A stretch of 7,572 nt of DNA from Bacteroidota bacterium (lineage in GTDB: Bacteria; Bacteroidota; Bacteroidia; CAMBQF01). The position numbers and the translations under genes were made by a program. The notes below the pieces were generated by a model that was not told the DNA's origin, searched no databases, and was given only the letters and a program-made list of their open reading frames with translations. Positions 1 to 7,291 of the stretch are shown here, piece by piece. Each line of letters starts with the position of its first letter. Position 1 is the first letter of the stretch. The stretch spans positions 1-7,572 of the forward strand of contig JAIXUZ010000339.1 of assembly GCA_027483285.1 (NCBI GenBank), in the 5' to 3' direction.

Positions 1-657
1 CAATATGGTAATGTATATGAGAAAGGGGCACTAATAGGTTTATGCCTTGATATTAAGCTCCGCTCTTTATCAGACGGAAAATATGGAATACAAAACCTGA
101 TGGCCGATTTATCTAAAAAGTATGGCAAAAATAAACCCTTTAAAGACGACCAGTTATTTGATGAGATAACCCGCCTAACCTACCCTGAAATTGGAACCTT
201 TTTAAAAACCCATGTTGGTGGTAGTGCGCCTTTGCCTATTAAAGATATAGTACAACTGGTAGGGCTGCAATACACCAACGAGAGTGCCGACAAGCGATTG
301 TTTATAGCGGGGCGCAAAGCTTTTGCAGGCTCCAGTGCAATATTTTTAGATGATATTATACAAGATGATGCAGTTTCTGACGGATGCCTTGTAACCGAAA
401 CAGATGCCATTGTTGCCGTGGAAGGACGACGTATAACGCCTGATAACATTGATAACCTGTTTGCATACATAAAAGACCAGGCCGCACTTGGCAAAGCGGT
501 AAAGCTTACCGCCAAGCACGATTATAACGATAAGGAGTTTAACATTACCTGCCCTGTAAGCCTTAAAACAGTTACCAGCGGGCAGCCAATGCTTAAGGTA
601 AATGCTAATGCTACACCCAAACAACTGGCTATACGCAAAGCCTGGATTGGGAAATAA
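1..657 (+). CDS. M61-family metallopeptidase (glycyl aminopeptidase-like), C-terminal part, 5'-truncated by window edge
   Basis: The frame is open from base 1 and ends at TAA 655-657, giving 218 visible residues; the true start lies upstream. The first visible stretch has the pattern N-V-Y-x-K-G-A-L-x-G-x-x-L-D-I, followed by Y-G and K-P-F-K-D-D. From my knowledge of the family, this is the region after the catalytic HExxH helix in M61 peptidases, where the helical domain sits; HExxH itself is not in the window. Residues from about 105 to 185 look like the PDZ-like domain that follows in M61 proteins (pattern D-A-I-V-A-V-E-G-R-R-I-T, then a predicted helix), ending in a short tail rich in Asn and Ala. 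M61 enzymes cleave N-terminal residues, often Gly or Ala, and Bacteroidota copies are usually exported to the periplasm; the signal peptide cannot be checked here. The ATG at 100 is internal, because strong family similarity continues upstream of it. The gene faces the minus-strand genes and is closed by the terminator at 724-750. The family call is fairly sure; the substrate is unknown. Confidence 0.8.
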   Translation, partial: QYGNVYEKGALIGLCLDIKLRSLSDGKYGIQNLMADLSKKYGKNKPFKDDQLFDEITRLTYPEIGTFLKTHVGGSAPLPIKDIVQLVGLQYTNESADKRLFIAGRKAFAGSSAIFLDDIIQDDAVSDGCLVTETDAIVAVEGRRITPDNIDNLFAYIKDQAALGKAVKLTAKHDYNDKEFNITCPVSLKTVTSGQPMLKVNANATPKQLAIRKAWIGK

Positions 658-663
658 TACACA

Positions 664-702
664 CCCCGCCATCGCTTTGCTTGGCACCCCTCTCCAGAGG
701 GG
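664..702. repeat. Candidate dispersed palindromic intergenic element
   Basis: Bases 687-693 (CCCCTCT) pair perfectly with 696-702 (AGAGGGG) across a two-base CC spacer. The preceding bases 664-686 are CG-rich and contain short GCC/GGC complementarity. There is no T-run after it, so it does not look like a terminator. From memory, similar CCCCTCT..AGAGGGG palindromes with a CGCTTTGCTT-like flank recur between genes in several Bacteroidota genomes, so this may be one copy of a REP-like family. Only one copy is visible here, so its dispersed nature is inference. Confidence 0.4.
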
Positions 703-723
703 ATATCTCATTTGTTGCTAATT

Positions 724-750
724 AAAAAAGGGGCTATAAGCCCCTTTTTT
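724..750. terminator. Bidirectional intrinsic terminator between convergent genes
   Basis: A perfect inverted repeat has two 12-base arms (724-735 and 739-750) around a three-base ATA loop. Each arm has a GGGGCT/AGCCCC core flanked by six A (724-729) or six T (745-750). Read on either strand it gives a GC-rich hairpin followed by a U-tract. It lies 66 bases past the stop of the plus-strand M61 gene and 21 bases past the stop of the minus-strand surface-protein gene, where a shared terminator for convergent transcripts is expected. Confidence 0.9.
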
Positions 751-771
751 ATTAGTATAAATTATAATCTG

Positions 772-3700
772 TTACTTGCCTGTGGCTACGGTTATGGTGC
801 CGTGTTTATCTATATCGCCAATTTTAAATACGTAGTAGTATACCCCTTCAGAAACTTCAGAGCCGCCTTGGGTGTAACCATCCCAGCATCCACTACCTTC
901 CCATATTTTACGTCCCCAACGGTTATAAATGGTAAGCTCTGAACATGCCAACAATGGGTATGTTGTAGGGTCTAAGTTATAGCCCATTGGTAATGCAGGG
1001 CTAAAGCAACTGTTCAGGTTATCTCCATTTAACGGGGTAAACACGTTTACATCATTCAACTGTAGATACCCGCCCAAGCCTTGCGCGGTAATGGTTATGG
1101 TGACCGTATCAGAACATGGGGCAGTGCCAGCAACCAGGGTTATGGTATACGAACTGCTATAATCAACCAAAATGCTGGTATCGCCATTGGTAGGGATAAA
1201 ACCACCGCCAAGGTTCCAATAGAATGGGCCGGTGCCGGTTGATGTATTATCTAACACCAAGCCCAGCTTATCGCAGGTTGGGGCAAACGCATATTCAAAG
1301 CTTGCCGTAGGCGGAATGTTGGATACAAATACGGTAACCGTGTCAATATCGCTGCCACAGGCTGAAGTATCAACTGAACTTGCAGTTAAGTAAAACGTAG
1401 TGGTTTGCGAAACATCAACTGATGGGTTAGATATTGTAGGATCGCTTAACCCGGCAGCAGGAGACCACTGGTAATTATAGAGCCCGGAGTTATCTACAAA
1501 ACCTATTTGTCCCGTTTGCCCTTGGCATATAGTAACATCAGGCCCCGCATTTATGCTAATGTTACCCTGGAAATTAACCGTTTGAAAGAAGGTATCAACA
1601 CAAGTTCCATTAGTAACCAAAAGTGTAAAAGTAGTGGGGTTACTGATATTTGCCAGTGGGTTAGATGCTGAAGGATTGCTTACACTTCCGGGTGGTGCCC
1701 ATAAGTAAGTAATGTTAGGGTCGCTTAAGGCTGGTATCCCAATTTGTACAGGAATACCCGGACAGGTAACTGCATCAGGCAGTGTTGATGATGTTTCGTC
1801 CAAGATAAATATCTGCTGAGAAACTGTATCGGCAATGTTACAGTTAGCAGGGTTTTGCACAATAAGCGTAACAATATATGTACCCGGGTTTGTGTAGGTA
1901 TGCTGTGGGTTTTGTGCATTTGATATTGGAGAGCTATCGCCAAAATCCCATATGTAGGTAACGGCACCGGTGCTTAAGTTGTTAAACGTAATATCATAAG
2001 GCGCGCAGCCTGTTTGTGGGTAAGCAAAATCAGCAATGGTTATAGGAAAATCAAAATCAAACTTAAATACCCCATTGTTGCAATTGGGGCTGTTGTTTGT
2101 TAGCGACACAACATTTGGTGGGTTAGTAGGCATATCGCTCAAGCCGCCACAGCCCGCGCATACCGATTGATAAATAACACCCTGACGGTCGAAGCGGCTG
2201 GTACCGCCATCAACGTGCTCCTCGGCCAATGCCCCTCCAAAATAGGTGGCATAAATAAGCGTTGAAGCATTGTCATCAATAATCATTAGGTAATAGTCGC
2301 TACCATCAGTAGATGATTGAAAGGCATCATTGCTTAAAGGAAGGCCTGTTGTTGTCGCGTTATTAATGTTCTGGCCAAACAAATCGCCGCCCCAGCCCGA
2401 AACATATACCTTGTTACAAACATCGACAAGGAATGCAGAAGGAACAATATCAGGCTTACCGGCAGCTTTGCCAAAAGCGGTAGACCATACAATATTGTCA
2501 AGGTTAGGTGCCAACTTGGCAATAAACTGGTTACCACCCGGGTTGTTAAAGGCGGCATTTACAATAAGCGCGTTGCCTGTTCCTTCTGTCTGGCCCACAA
2601 AATAAACATCGCCCTGCTTGTCAAGTTGCACAAAATAAGCCTGGTCGTATTGGTCGGTGCCATAGTAAGTTGAACGTAGTAATTGCTGCCCGTTGGCCGA
2701 TATTTTAGATACAAATGCATCGGCTGAACCACCTAAGTAAGCCGTGTTCAATGCTCCATTGGTTACCGGGAAGTTTGATGATGTAGTGCCACCCGTTGCA
2801 TACACATTATAGTTTTTATCAACTACTAATGAGTAAATAGCATCGGCAGTGCCGCCACCTAAATAGGTTGCCCATTGCAGCGACGAAAGGTTGTTATCAA
2901 ATTTAGCTATACAGCCATCTTGTGCGCCACCATTGGCAGGCTGCAGCGTACCTATACTAACGGGCAGGTTGGTTGATAGGGTTGTTGAGCCAATATAAAC
3001 GTTATTCAGCTGGTCAATAAAAATCTCGCCGCGCGATTGGTCGGCATAATTGTATTGAAGGTTGGCGTCAATATTTAATCCATCGTTGCCCGAACCGCCA
3101 AAATAGGTAGATGATAAAAGGGCCGTTCCATCGTCGTTAAAACGGGCAATGTAAATATCTGACCCAATGTTAAAATCAATAAAGCCCGACTCAAAACTAA
3201 CCGATGTACCGCCATTGTAAGTAGCATCGTAAGCGCCCGTAGTTGTAGGGAAGTTATCTGAACCTGTACTACCATAAACATACAGCTCATTGTTCCCGTT
3301 CACAATCATACTATGGGGTTGGTCGGCTTGGTCGCCCCCCAGGTAAGTTGAGTATAAAAAGGTAGTACCGTCTGAGGTGTATTTGCTTATGGTAGCATCG
3401 CAGCTACCAGCCCCAAATATTTGCTGGTAGGCTCCTACCGTAAATGGATAGCCATTGGCAAAAGCTATACCGCCTGAATATAGGTTACCAAATTGGTCGT
3501 AAGTAGCGGTAAAGCCCCAGTTATCAACCGGCGAACCCGAGTAAGAACAGAACACCAGATTAGGGTCTACAACCAGTTCGTAGTTCTTGTTGTAGCCATT
3601 TGGAAAGGTGTAAAGCACTTTTGTGCCGCTTAGTACAAACGCACACTCAACGGGTACCTGCACCCCATTAATCATTTGAAAGGCGACGGGTTTCTGTTCA

Positions 3701-4326
3701 ATAATATCGTTTATAGAAGTGCTGATAATCAAGTTACCATCCTTTAACTGCAAGCCGTTGGCCCCTTCAAAATCAAGAACAATTTGGTTGGCATTGGCAT
3801 TGGGGGCAACAGTAAATTCATACTTAACCGACATGCCATTGGCTTTTACTGAAAGGTCGATACCATTGTAAATACCGGTATAGCGCACATGCTGAAACGC
3901 ATTAACATGCGATGCCCACTTATCCTTTTTGTTGCCTATGTAATAGTTATAATACTCGCTGGTTTGACTTAGCGAGAACATTGCCGGATTGGGATTAGCC
4001 CCTGAAAACTTCAGTTTAAAGGCATGGAAATCTATAATCTTTTTTGGTGGCAGGCCATCGCCTTTATTAGCATGCACGCGGCGTACAGCTTTACCATCAT
4101 AAAAATTAAAGGTCAGGCAGTTTTTTTCAAAAAACAAGTCTCCATCGGGTATAGAGGCCTTGTAAAGTATTTTATTTTCCCACTGGCCTTTGTTTTGGAC
4201 AAAGCGTATAGCGTTTTTACCATCATCGGCAAAGGCATTGGTGGCTGAAAAAAGCACAGCGCTGAATGTAAATAGTACTAAAGGAAATAAACGATTTTTC
4301 ATACCTATATTAAGGTTTAACTTCAT
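772..4326 (-). CDS. Large secreted surface protein: SBBP-type beta-propeller, PKD domain, Ig-like modules and type IX secretion type B C-terminal sorting domain
   Basis: 1184 residues from ATG 4324-4326 to TAA 772-774. Domains in order: (1) a Sec signal peptide best read from Met9 (MKNR, hydrophobic core, AFA before D34); (2) an N-terminal domain, about 38-250, of the type that precedes SBBP repeats (R-F-V-Q-N-K-G-Q-W-E pattern); (3) an SBBP-like propeller, about 255-735, with seven returns of an S/A-T-Y-x-G-G-like strand; (4) a C-A-G-C-G-G motif at 723-728; (5) a PKD domain, about 764-842, with W-D-F-G-D at 793-797; (6) two similar Ig-like modules, about 850-1003; (7) another PKD/Ig-like stretch, 1004-1082; (8) the gliding-motility-associated CHU_C/type B sorting domain, about 1093-1184 (N-V-F-T-P start, Y-N-R-W-G-R at 1134-1139, G-V-Y-Y-Y near the end). 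Such proteins are exported by the type IX system and released or held at the surface; their roles include adhesion and gliding, and no catalytic site is visible here. The second ATG (Met9, 4300-4302) may be the true start, because the signal peptide is then compact and a promoter candidate overlaps the first ATG. Family call is sure; the exact role is unknown. Confidence 0.9.
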   Translation of the reverse strand: MKLNLNIGMKNRLFPLVLFTFSAVLFSATNAFADDGKNAIRFVQNKGQWENKILYKASIPDGDLFFEKNCLTFNFYDGKAVRRVHANKGDGLPPKKIIDFHAFKLKFSGANPNPAMFSLSQTSEYYNYYIGNKKDKWASHVNAFQHVRYTGIYNGIDLSVKANGMSVKYEFTVAPNANANQIVLDFEGANGLQLKDGNLIISTSINDIIEQKPVAFQMINGVQVPVECAFVLSGTKVLYTFPNGYNKNYELVVDPNLVFCSYSGSPVDNWGFTATYDQFGNLYSGGIAFANGYPFTVGAYQQIFGAGSCDATISKYTSDGTTFLYSTYLGGDQADQPHSMIVNGNNELYVYGSTGSDNFPTTTGAYDATYNGGTSVSFESGFIDFNIGSDIYIARFNDDGTALLSSTYFGGSGNDGLNIDANLQYNYADQSRGEIFIDQLNNVYIGSTTLSTNLPVSIGTLQPANGGAQDGCIAKFDNNLSSLQWATYLGGGTADAIYSLVVDKNYNVYATGGTTSSNFPVTNGALNTAYLGGSADAFVSKISANGQQLLRSTYYGTDQYDQAYFVQLDKQGDVYFVGQTEGTGNALIVNAAFNNPGGNQFIAKLAPNLDNIVWSTAFGKAAGKPDIVPSAFLVDVCNKVYVSGWGGDLFGQNINNATTTGLPLSNDAFQSSTDGSDYYLMIIDDNASTLIYATYFGGALAEEHVDGGTSRFDRQGVIYQSVCAGCGGLSDMPTNPPNVVSLTNNSPNCNNGVFKFDFDFPITIADFAYPQTGCAPYDITFNNLSTGAVTYIWDFGDSSPISNAQNPQHTYTNPGTYIVTLIVQNPANCNIADTVSQQIFILDETSSTLPDAVTCPGIPVQIGIPALSDPNITYLWAPPGSVSNPSASNPLANISNPTTFTLLVTNGTCVDTFFQTVNFQGNISINAGPDVTICQGQTGQIGFVDNSGLYNYQWSPAAGLSDPTISNPSVDVSQTTTFYLTASSVDTSACGSDIDTVTVFVSNIPPTASFEYAFAPTCDKLGLVLDNTSTGTGPFYWNLGGGFIPTNGDTSILVDYSSSYTITLVAGTAPCSDTVTITITAQGLGGYLQLNDVNVFTPLNGDNLNSCFSPALPMGYNLDPTTYPLLACSELTIYNRWGRKIWEGSGCWDGYTQGGSEVSEGVYYYVFKIGDIDKHGTITVATGK

Positions 4327-4356
4327 AAAAATAGTTTTTATAAAGTATAAAACAAA
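4326..4356 (-). promoter_or_regulatory. Candidate Bacteroidota-type promoter for the surface-protein gene
   Basis: Read on the minus strand, TTTG (4356-4353) is followed by 19 bases and then TATTTTTA (4333-4326). The known Bacteroidota sigma pattern is TTTG or TTG near -33 and TAnnTTTG near -7; this candidate differs from it only in the last base of the -7 element. Transcription would begin near 4320, downstream of the first ATG (4326) and about 17 bases ahead of the second (4302). The region is AT-rich, so a chance match is possible. Confidence 0.3.
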
Positions 4357-4376
4357 TAGAATGAGGAAAAAAGGTG

Positions 4377-5342
4377 CTAAACCAGCTTTTTAAACTGTTC
4401 AAGAAGTGCCTTAAACTCAGTGAGTTTACGCGCAGGAACACCTGCTATTTCAGGCTCATTTTCAAAGCTTTTGGTAACCACACTGCCCAGGCCAACAGTA
4501 GTATTATCGCCAATGGTAATGGCATTGCGCAGGCTAACCGAAGGGGCTATCCAGCAATTGGCGCCAATTTTAGTACTGCCACCTATCATGGTATTGGCTA
4601 TTATCAGGGTGTTCTCGCCAATCTCTACATTATGGGCCACATGCACAAGGTTATCAATTTTAACCCCTTTGTGGATGATGGTATCATTTAACGAGCCACG
4701 GTCGATGCAGGTATTGCTACCTATTTGTACATTGTCGGCAATAAGTACCCCACCAAAATGGGGGAATTCGGCATACTCTCCCACCTCATTTTTTGTCAAC
4801 CCAAAACCGCTGTTACCTATAACGGTACTCGATTTGATTACCACATTATTACCAATAGTGCAGTTGTGCTGAATATGCACGTGCGATGCAATGCTGGTAT
4901 TATTGCCAATAGTTACGTTATCTTCTATAACTGTATAAGGGCCAATATGCACATTATCCCCAATGGTTGCTTTTGCTGAAACTATAGCTGTTGGGTGTAT
5001 GCTATGCGCACCTTTGCTATGAAAGAAATGCAGCATAATGGCCGATATAACCTTTTTAGGCTCTGCCGAAAAAATGAAATGCTTGGTAGTAAAAGCCTTC
5101 GGAGTTGCCAAGGCTTTGAAGGTGTCTTCCAGTACAATCAGGTTGCTGCCCGAACCATTCAACAACTGCCCGGCAGTATCAGCAAACTTAGAAGACAGGA
5201 ATGTTATTTGACCCTGCTTTGCAATGTTAATGCTTTTAGCTGTGGTGATAACCTCATCATAGCGCGCGTCTGCCCCGCTCTGGGTTTCAAGTCCCAAACC
5301 GGTAGCAAAATCAAGGATATTTTGTATGGTTACATTATCCAT
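4377..5342 (-). CDS. LpxD-like N-acyltransferase (UDP-3-O-acyl-glucosamine N-acyltransferase family), probable paralogue
   Basis: 321 residues, close to the usual LpxD length of about 340. Residues 1-108 resemble the LpxD N-terminal uridine-binding domain (I-T-F-L-S-S-K-F at 46-53 matches its conserved strand). Residues about 113-300 are hexapeptide repeats of the I-G-x-N type forming a left-handed beta-helix. Inside it are the LpxD signatures G-F-G (179-181), C-I-D-R-G (212-216) and D-N-L-V-H-V-A-H-N (230-238); H237 aligns with the catalytic His239 of E. coli LpxD. The end differs: V-V-T-K (288-291) and G-V-P-A-R-K-L (301-307) look like sugar O/N-acetyltransferases, followed by one short helix. 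LpxD moves a hydroxyacyl chain from acyl carrier protein to the free amine of a UDP-sugar in the cytoplasm. Here the neighbours are a glycosyltransferase and a deacetylase, not lpxA/lpxC/fabZ, so I infer a paralogue acting on another sugar; housekeeping LpxD remains possible. Its start overlaps the deacetylase end by 13 bases, with no Shine-Dalgarno sequence. Confidence 0.82.
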   Translation of the reverse strand: MDNVTIQNILDFATGLGLETQSGADARYDEVITTAKSINIAKQGQITFLSSKFADTAGQLLNGSGSNLIVLEDTFKALATPKAFTTKHFIFSAEPKKVISAIMLHFFHSKGAHSIHPTAIVSAKATIGDNVHIGPYTVIEDNVTIGNNTSIASHVHIQHNCTIGNNVVIKSSTVIGNSGFGLTKNEVGEYAEFPHFGGVLIADNVQIGSNTCIDRGSLNDTIIHKGVKIDNLVHVAHNVEIGENTLIIANTMIGGSTKIGANCWIAPSVSLRNAITIGDNTTVGLGSVVTKSFENEPEIAGVPARKLTEFKALLEQFKKLV

Positions 5343-5974
5343 CGTATCATTTCAAAAGCCTCGGCATAGGGCTTGCGTATTTGTATGCCGCGTAGTTTAG
5401 ACAAGCTGTTTACAAACTCATCGCTGCTGTAGTAGCGAAATTTTTGCGTTTCGTATTTATCAATCCACTCAATCTTTTTTTGGATATGGCGTTCTTCCAA
5501 CGCAACATACATATTGCTGTGGAAGGTAAAGTTGTTCCATGGCATTTCGTAGCCCAAAATGCGGGTGTTTTTAAAGGCACGCACCCCCTCTTCGTGGATG
5601 GTTTTATGGTCCTGATGCACATCGGCACTGCTGGGCAGTAAAACCAAATCGGGCTTTATGCGGCGGTCAAGGGCTACAAGGTCTTCTAATATACTTTGGC
5701 GGTGTTCAGGAAAGCAACGCACCTCATAATTATACATAATAAGGTTTTGCTCAATGCCCATAAACTTAGCGGCAGCAATCAGCTCATTTTTAATGGCATC
5801 AGGCTCGTAGCCTTTAGGTACAGATTTTTCGCACATACTAAAAACAGCATAATGCACCTCTACCCCATTCTCTAACATTTTAGCAATGGTGCCACCCGAT
5901 GAAAACTCGCCATCGTCAGGATGTGGGCCCAACACCAATAGTTTCTTTATATTTTCAGTAAATCCGTCAGTCAT
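5330..5974 (-). CDS. PIG-L/LmbE-family zinc-dependent N-deacetylase
   Basis: 214 residues, normal for the family. The first motif, G-P-H-P-D-D-G-E at 16-23, gives zinc ligands H18 and D21 and the general base D20; the second, H-Q-D-H at 120-123, gives the third ligand H123. The S-S-G-G-T-I stretch at 25-30 and the L-V-L-L-P strand at 110-114 before the second motif are also typical. These enzymes remove acetyl groups from N-acetylglucosamine-type sugars on nucleotides, lipids or small molecules in the cytoplasm; no signal peptide is visible. The ATG (5972-5974) directly follows the TAA of the glycosyltransferase (5975-5977), and the stop (5330-5332) lies inside the acyltransferase gene, which points to translational coupling. 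No Shine-Dalgarno sequence is seen. The sequence does not resemble BshB of bacillithiol synthesis beyond the zinc motifs. With a glycosyltransferase before and an LpxD-like enzyme after, a sugar substrate is likely, but which sugar is not visible. Confidence 0.88.
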   Translation of the reverse strand: MTDGFTENIKKLLVLGPHPDDGEFSSGGTIAKMLENGVEVHYAVFSMCEKSVPKGYEPDAIKNELIAAAKFMGIEQNLIMYNYEVRCFPEHRQSILEDLVALDRRIKPDLVLLPSSADVHQDHKTIHEEGVRAFKNTRILGYEMPWNNFTFHSNMYVALEERHIQKKIEWIDKYETQKFRYYSSDEFVNSLSKLRGIQIRKPYAEAFEMIRWIM

Positions 5975-7291
5975 TTATTGTTCACTGGTTTTAATAAGTG
6001 TGGCTAATTTTTGGGTTACCGCGCGGCGCGAATATTCTTCGATACCCGGGCGGACAATAGACCCATTTTCATTTTTTTGCCACAGTAAATATATATCTTT
6101 TATAAAAGCGGCTATTTTTTCAGCTTCATTGCGGGCAAATATGGCAGAGCGTTCAAACTTGTTTAGCAGGTTAGCAGCATCGCCACTGGTGTCGCCCAGG
6201 CAAAGCACAGGGCGACCACTGGCCAGGTATTCCATCAACTTACCCGATATAAGGAGCTTGCTTTCGGGCATCTCGGCCAGGCTGTTAAACAACAGGTCTG
6301 AAGCACTCATTTGGGCCAAAGCCTTTTGGTGCGGCAAGTAGCCGTGCTTAACAATGCGTGTAGCTGGCATTACCTGCAACAGGTTTTGTTCAATCCCATT
6401 AGAAACCTCGCCCGCTGAATGGAACTCTACGTTATTTATGGCATCATCAACCTCCATAAAAAACAGTCGTAGCCCATCTACAAAAGCGTTGATTGGCTGG
6501 CTATCACTTAAAATACCAATAAAGCTGATAATGAATTTATTACTTTTGGTATAGGCTGGCAAACCTGCCATTTTATCGCTATCATAGCCGTTGTATAGTA
6601 CGTTTACTTTAGCTTTTTGGGTTGATGCTAATTTATCAGCCAGCAATGCCGCCAAGGTAGGGCCAACGGTAGTTACCTTATTGGCGGTTTCCAGTACTTT
6701 CTTTTCTAACCGCTTGTTTACGTTTTTCGCGTAGTTGGTTTGAAAAAGCAGTTCGTTGTAGTAAATCTCTGTCCAAGGGTCGCGCAAATCGGCAAACCAG
6801 TTTATGTCCAGTTTATTTTTCAGGTGCAGGCCTACCAGGTGGGTAGAATGTGGCGGACCTGTTGTAATAACCGTTTTTATACCCTCTTTCTTTATTATCT
6901 CCTCGGCTTTGGCGCGGGCATATTTAACCCAGCCCACACGGGCATCAGGAATAAAAAAGTTGCCCCTAATAAAACGGCTGACGCGCTGAAAAAAGCCCGG
7001 CTTCTTTTCGCCTGCAAAACCCTGGGGGATAAACTTTCGGTCGTCGCCACCCATGATTTTTGAGTACAGTTTAAGCACCTCGAAGGTATCGGTTTTATGC
7101 ACCTCAACCTCTTTTACCAGGTTACCGAAGCTCTCATCAATAAACTTATACGATGCCTTGGTTTCATCAACTGTAATAACAATAGGTTCAAAGCCCAGTT
7201 CGCGCAGGTGGCGGGCAAAGTATACCCAGCGCTGCACGCCCGAGCCACCCGATGGGGGCCAATAATATGTAATGATGAGTACCTTAGCCAT
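5975..7291 (-). CDS. GT4-type (GT-B fold) glycosyltransferase
   Basis: 438 residues. The N-terminus (K-V-L-I-I-T-Y-Y-W-P-P, then G-G-S-G-V-Q-R at 15-21) is the first strand and glycine-rich acceptor-side loop of Bacteroidota GT4-like enzymes. G-P-P-H-S at 145-149 and D-L-R-D-P-W at 168-173 are characteristic of this subgroup. The linker to the second Rossmann domain falls near 230-255 (N-G-Y-D at 234-237). The donor-binding end of the C-terminal domain is S-G-K-L-M-E-Y-L-A-S-G-R-P-V-L at 349-363, with E354 as the conserved acidic residue. It likely transfers a sugar from a nucleotide donor onto a lipid-linked or growing surface glycan on the cytoplasmic face; donor and acceptor cannot be read from sequence. 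There is no signal peptide or clear membrane span. The ATG (7289-7291) shares its A with the stop of the upstream YfhO-like gene, and the stop abuts the next gene's start, so it is mid-operon. It lacks the typical BshA N-terminus, so bacillithiol synthesis is unlikely. Confidence 0.88.
   Translation of the reverse strand: MAKVLIITYYWPPSGGSGVQRWVYFARHLRELGFEPIVITVDETKASYKFIDESFGNLVKEVEVHKTDTFEVLKLYSKIMGGDDRKFIPQGFAGEKKPGFFQRVSRFIRGNFFIPDARVGWVKYARAKAEEIIKKEGIKTVITTGPPHSTHLVGLHLKNKLDINWFADLRDPWTEIYYNELLFQTNYAKNVNKRLEKKVLETANKVTTVGPTLAALLADKLASTQKAKVNVLYNGYDSDKMAGLPAYTKSNKFIISFIGILSDSQPINAFVDGLRLFFMEVDDAINNVEFHSAGEVSNGIEQNLLQVMPATRIVKHGYLPHQKALAQMSASDLLFNSLAEMPESKLLISGKLMEYLASGRPVLCLGDTSGDAANLLNKFERSAIFARNEAEKIAAFIKDIYLLWQKNENGSIVRPGIEEYSRRAVTQKLATLIKTSEQ

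Noticed and set aside
346..711. 121-codon minus-strand frame across the end of the M61 gene and the palindromic element
   Set aside because: It is opposite conserved M61 sequence. No family is recognised, and it would start inside the intergenic palindrome region.
712..942. 76-codon plus-strand frame starting in the convergent gap
   Set aside because: It reads through the terminator hairpin and is antisense to the conserved sorting domain of the surface protein.
4353..4384. Possible terminator downstream of the LpxD-like gene
   Set aside because: There is a six-T run on the minus strand (4372-4367), but only a three-base stem (GGT/ACC) can be formed before it, so readthrough into the surface-protein gene is likely.
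4420..4872. 150-codon open frame on the plus strand, antisense to the LpxD-like gene
   Set aside because: It lies wholly opposite a confidently identified gene. Its openness follows from the periodic codon pattern of the hexapeptide repeats, and its product resembles no family I know.
5886..6341. 151-codon plus-strand frame spanning the deacetylase/glycosyltransferase junction
   Set aside because: It is antisense to two well-supported coding regions and has no recognisable domain or promoter.
5330..7291. GT4 plus PIG-L pair as a bacillithiol (BshA/BshB) locus
   Set aside because: The N-terminus of the glycosyltransferase is not BshA-like and the deacetylase matches BshB only in the generic zinc motifs. 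No BshC is present, and an LpxD-like enzyme has no role in that pathway.
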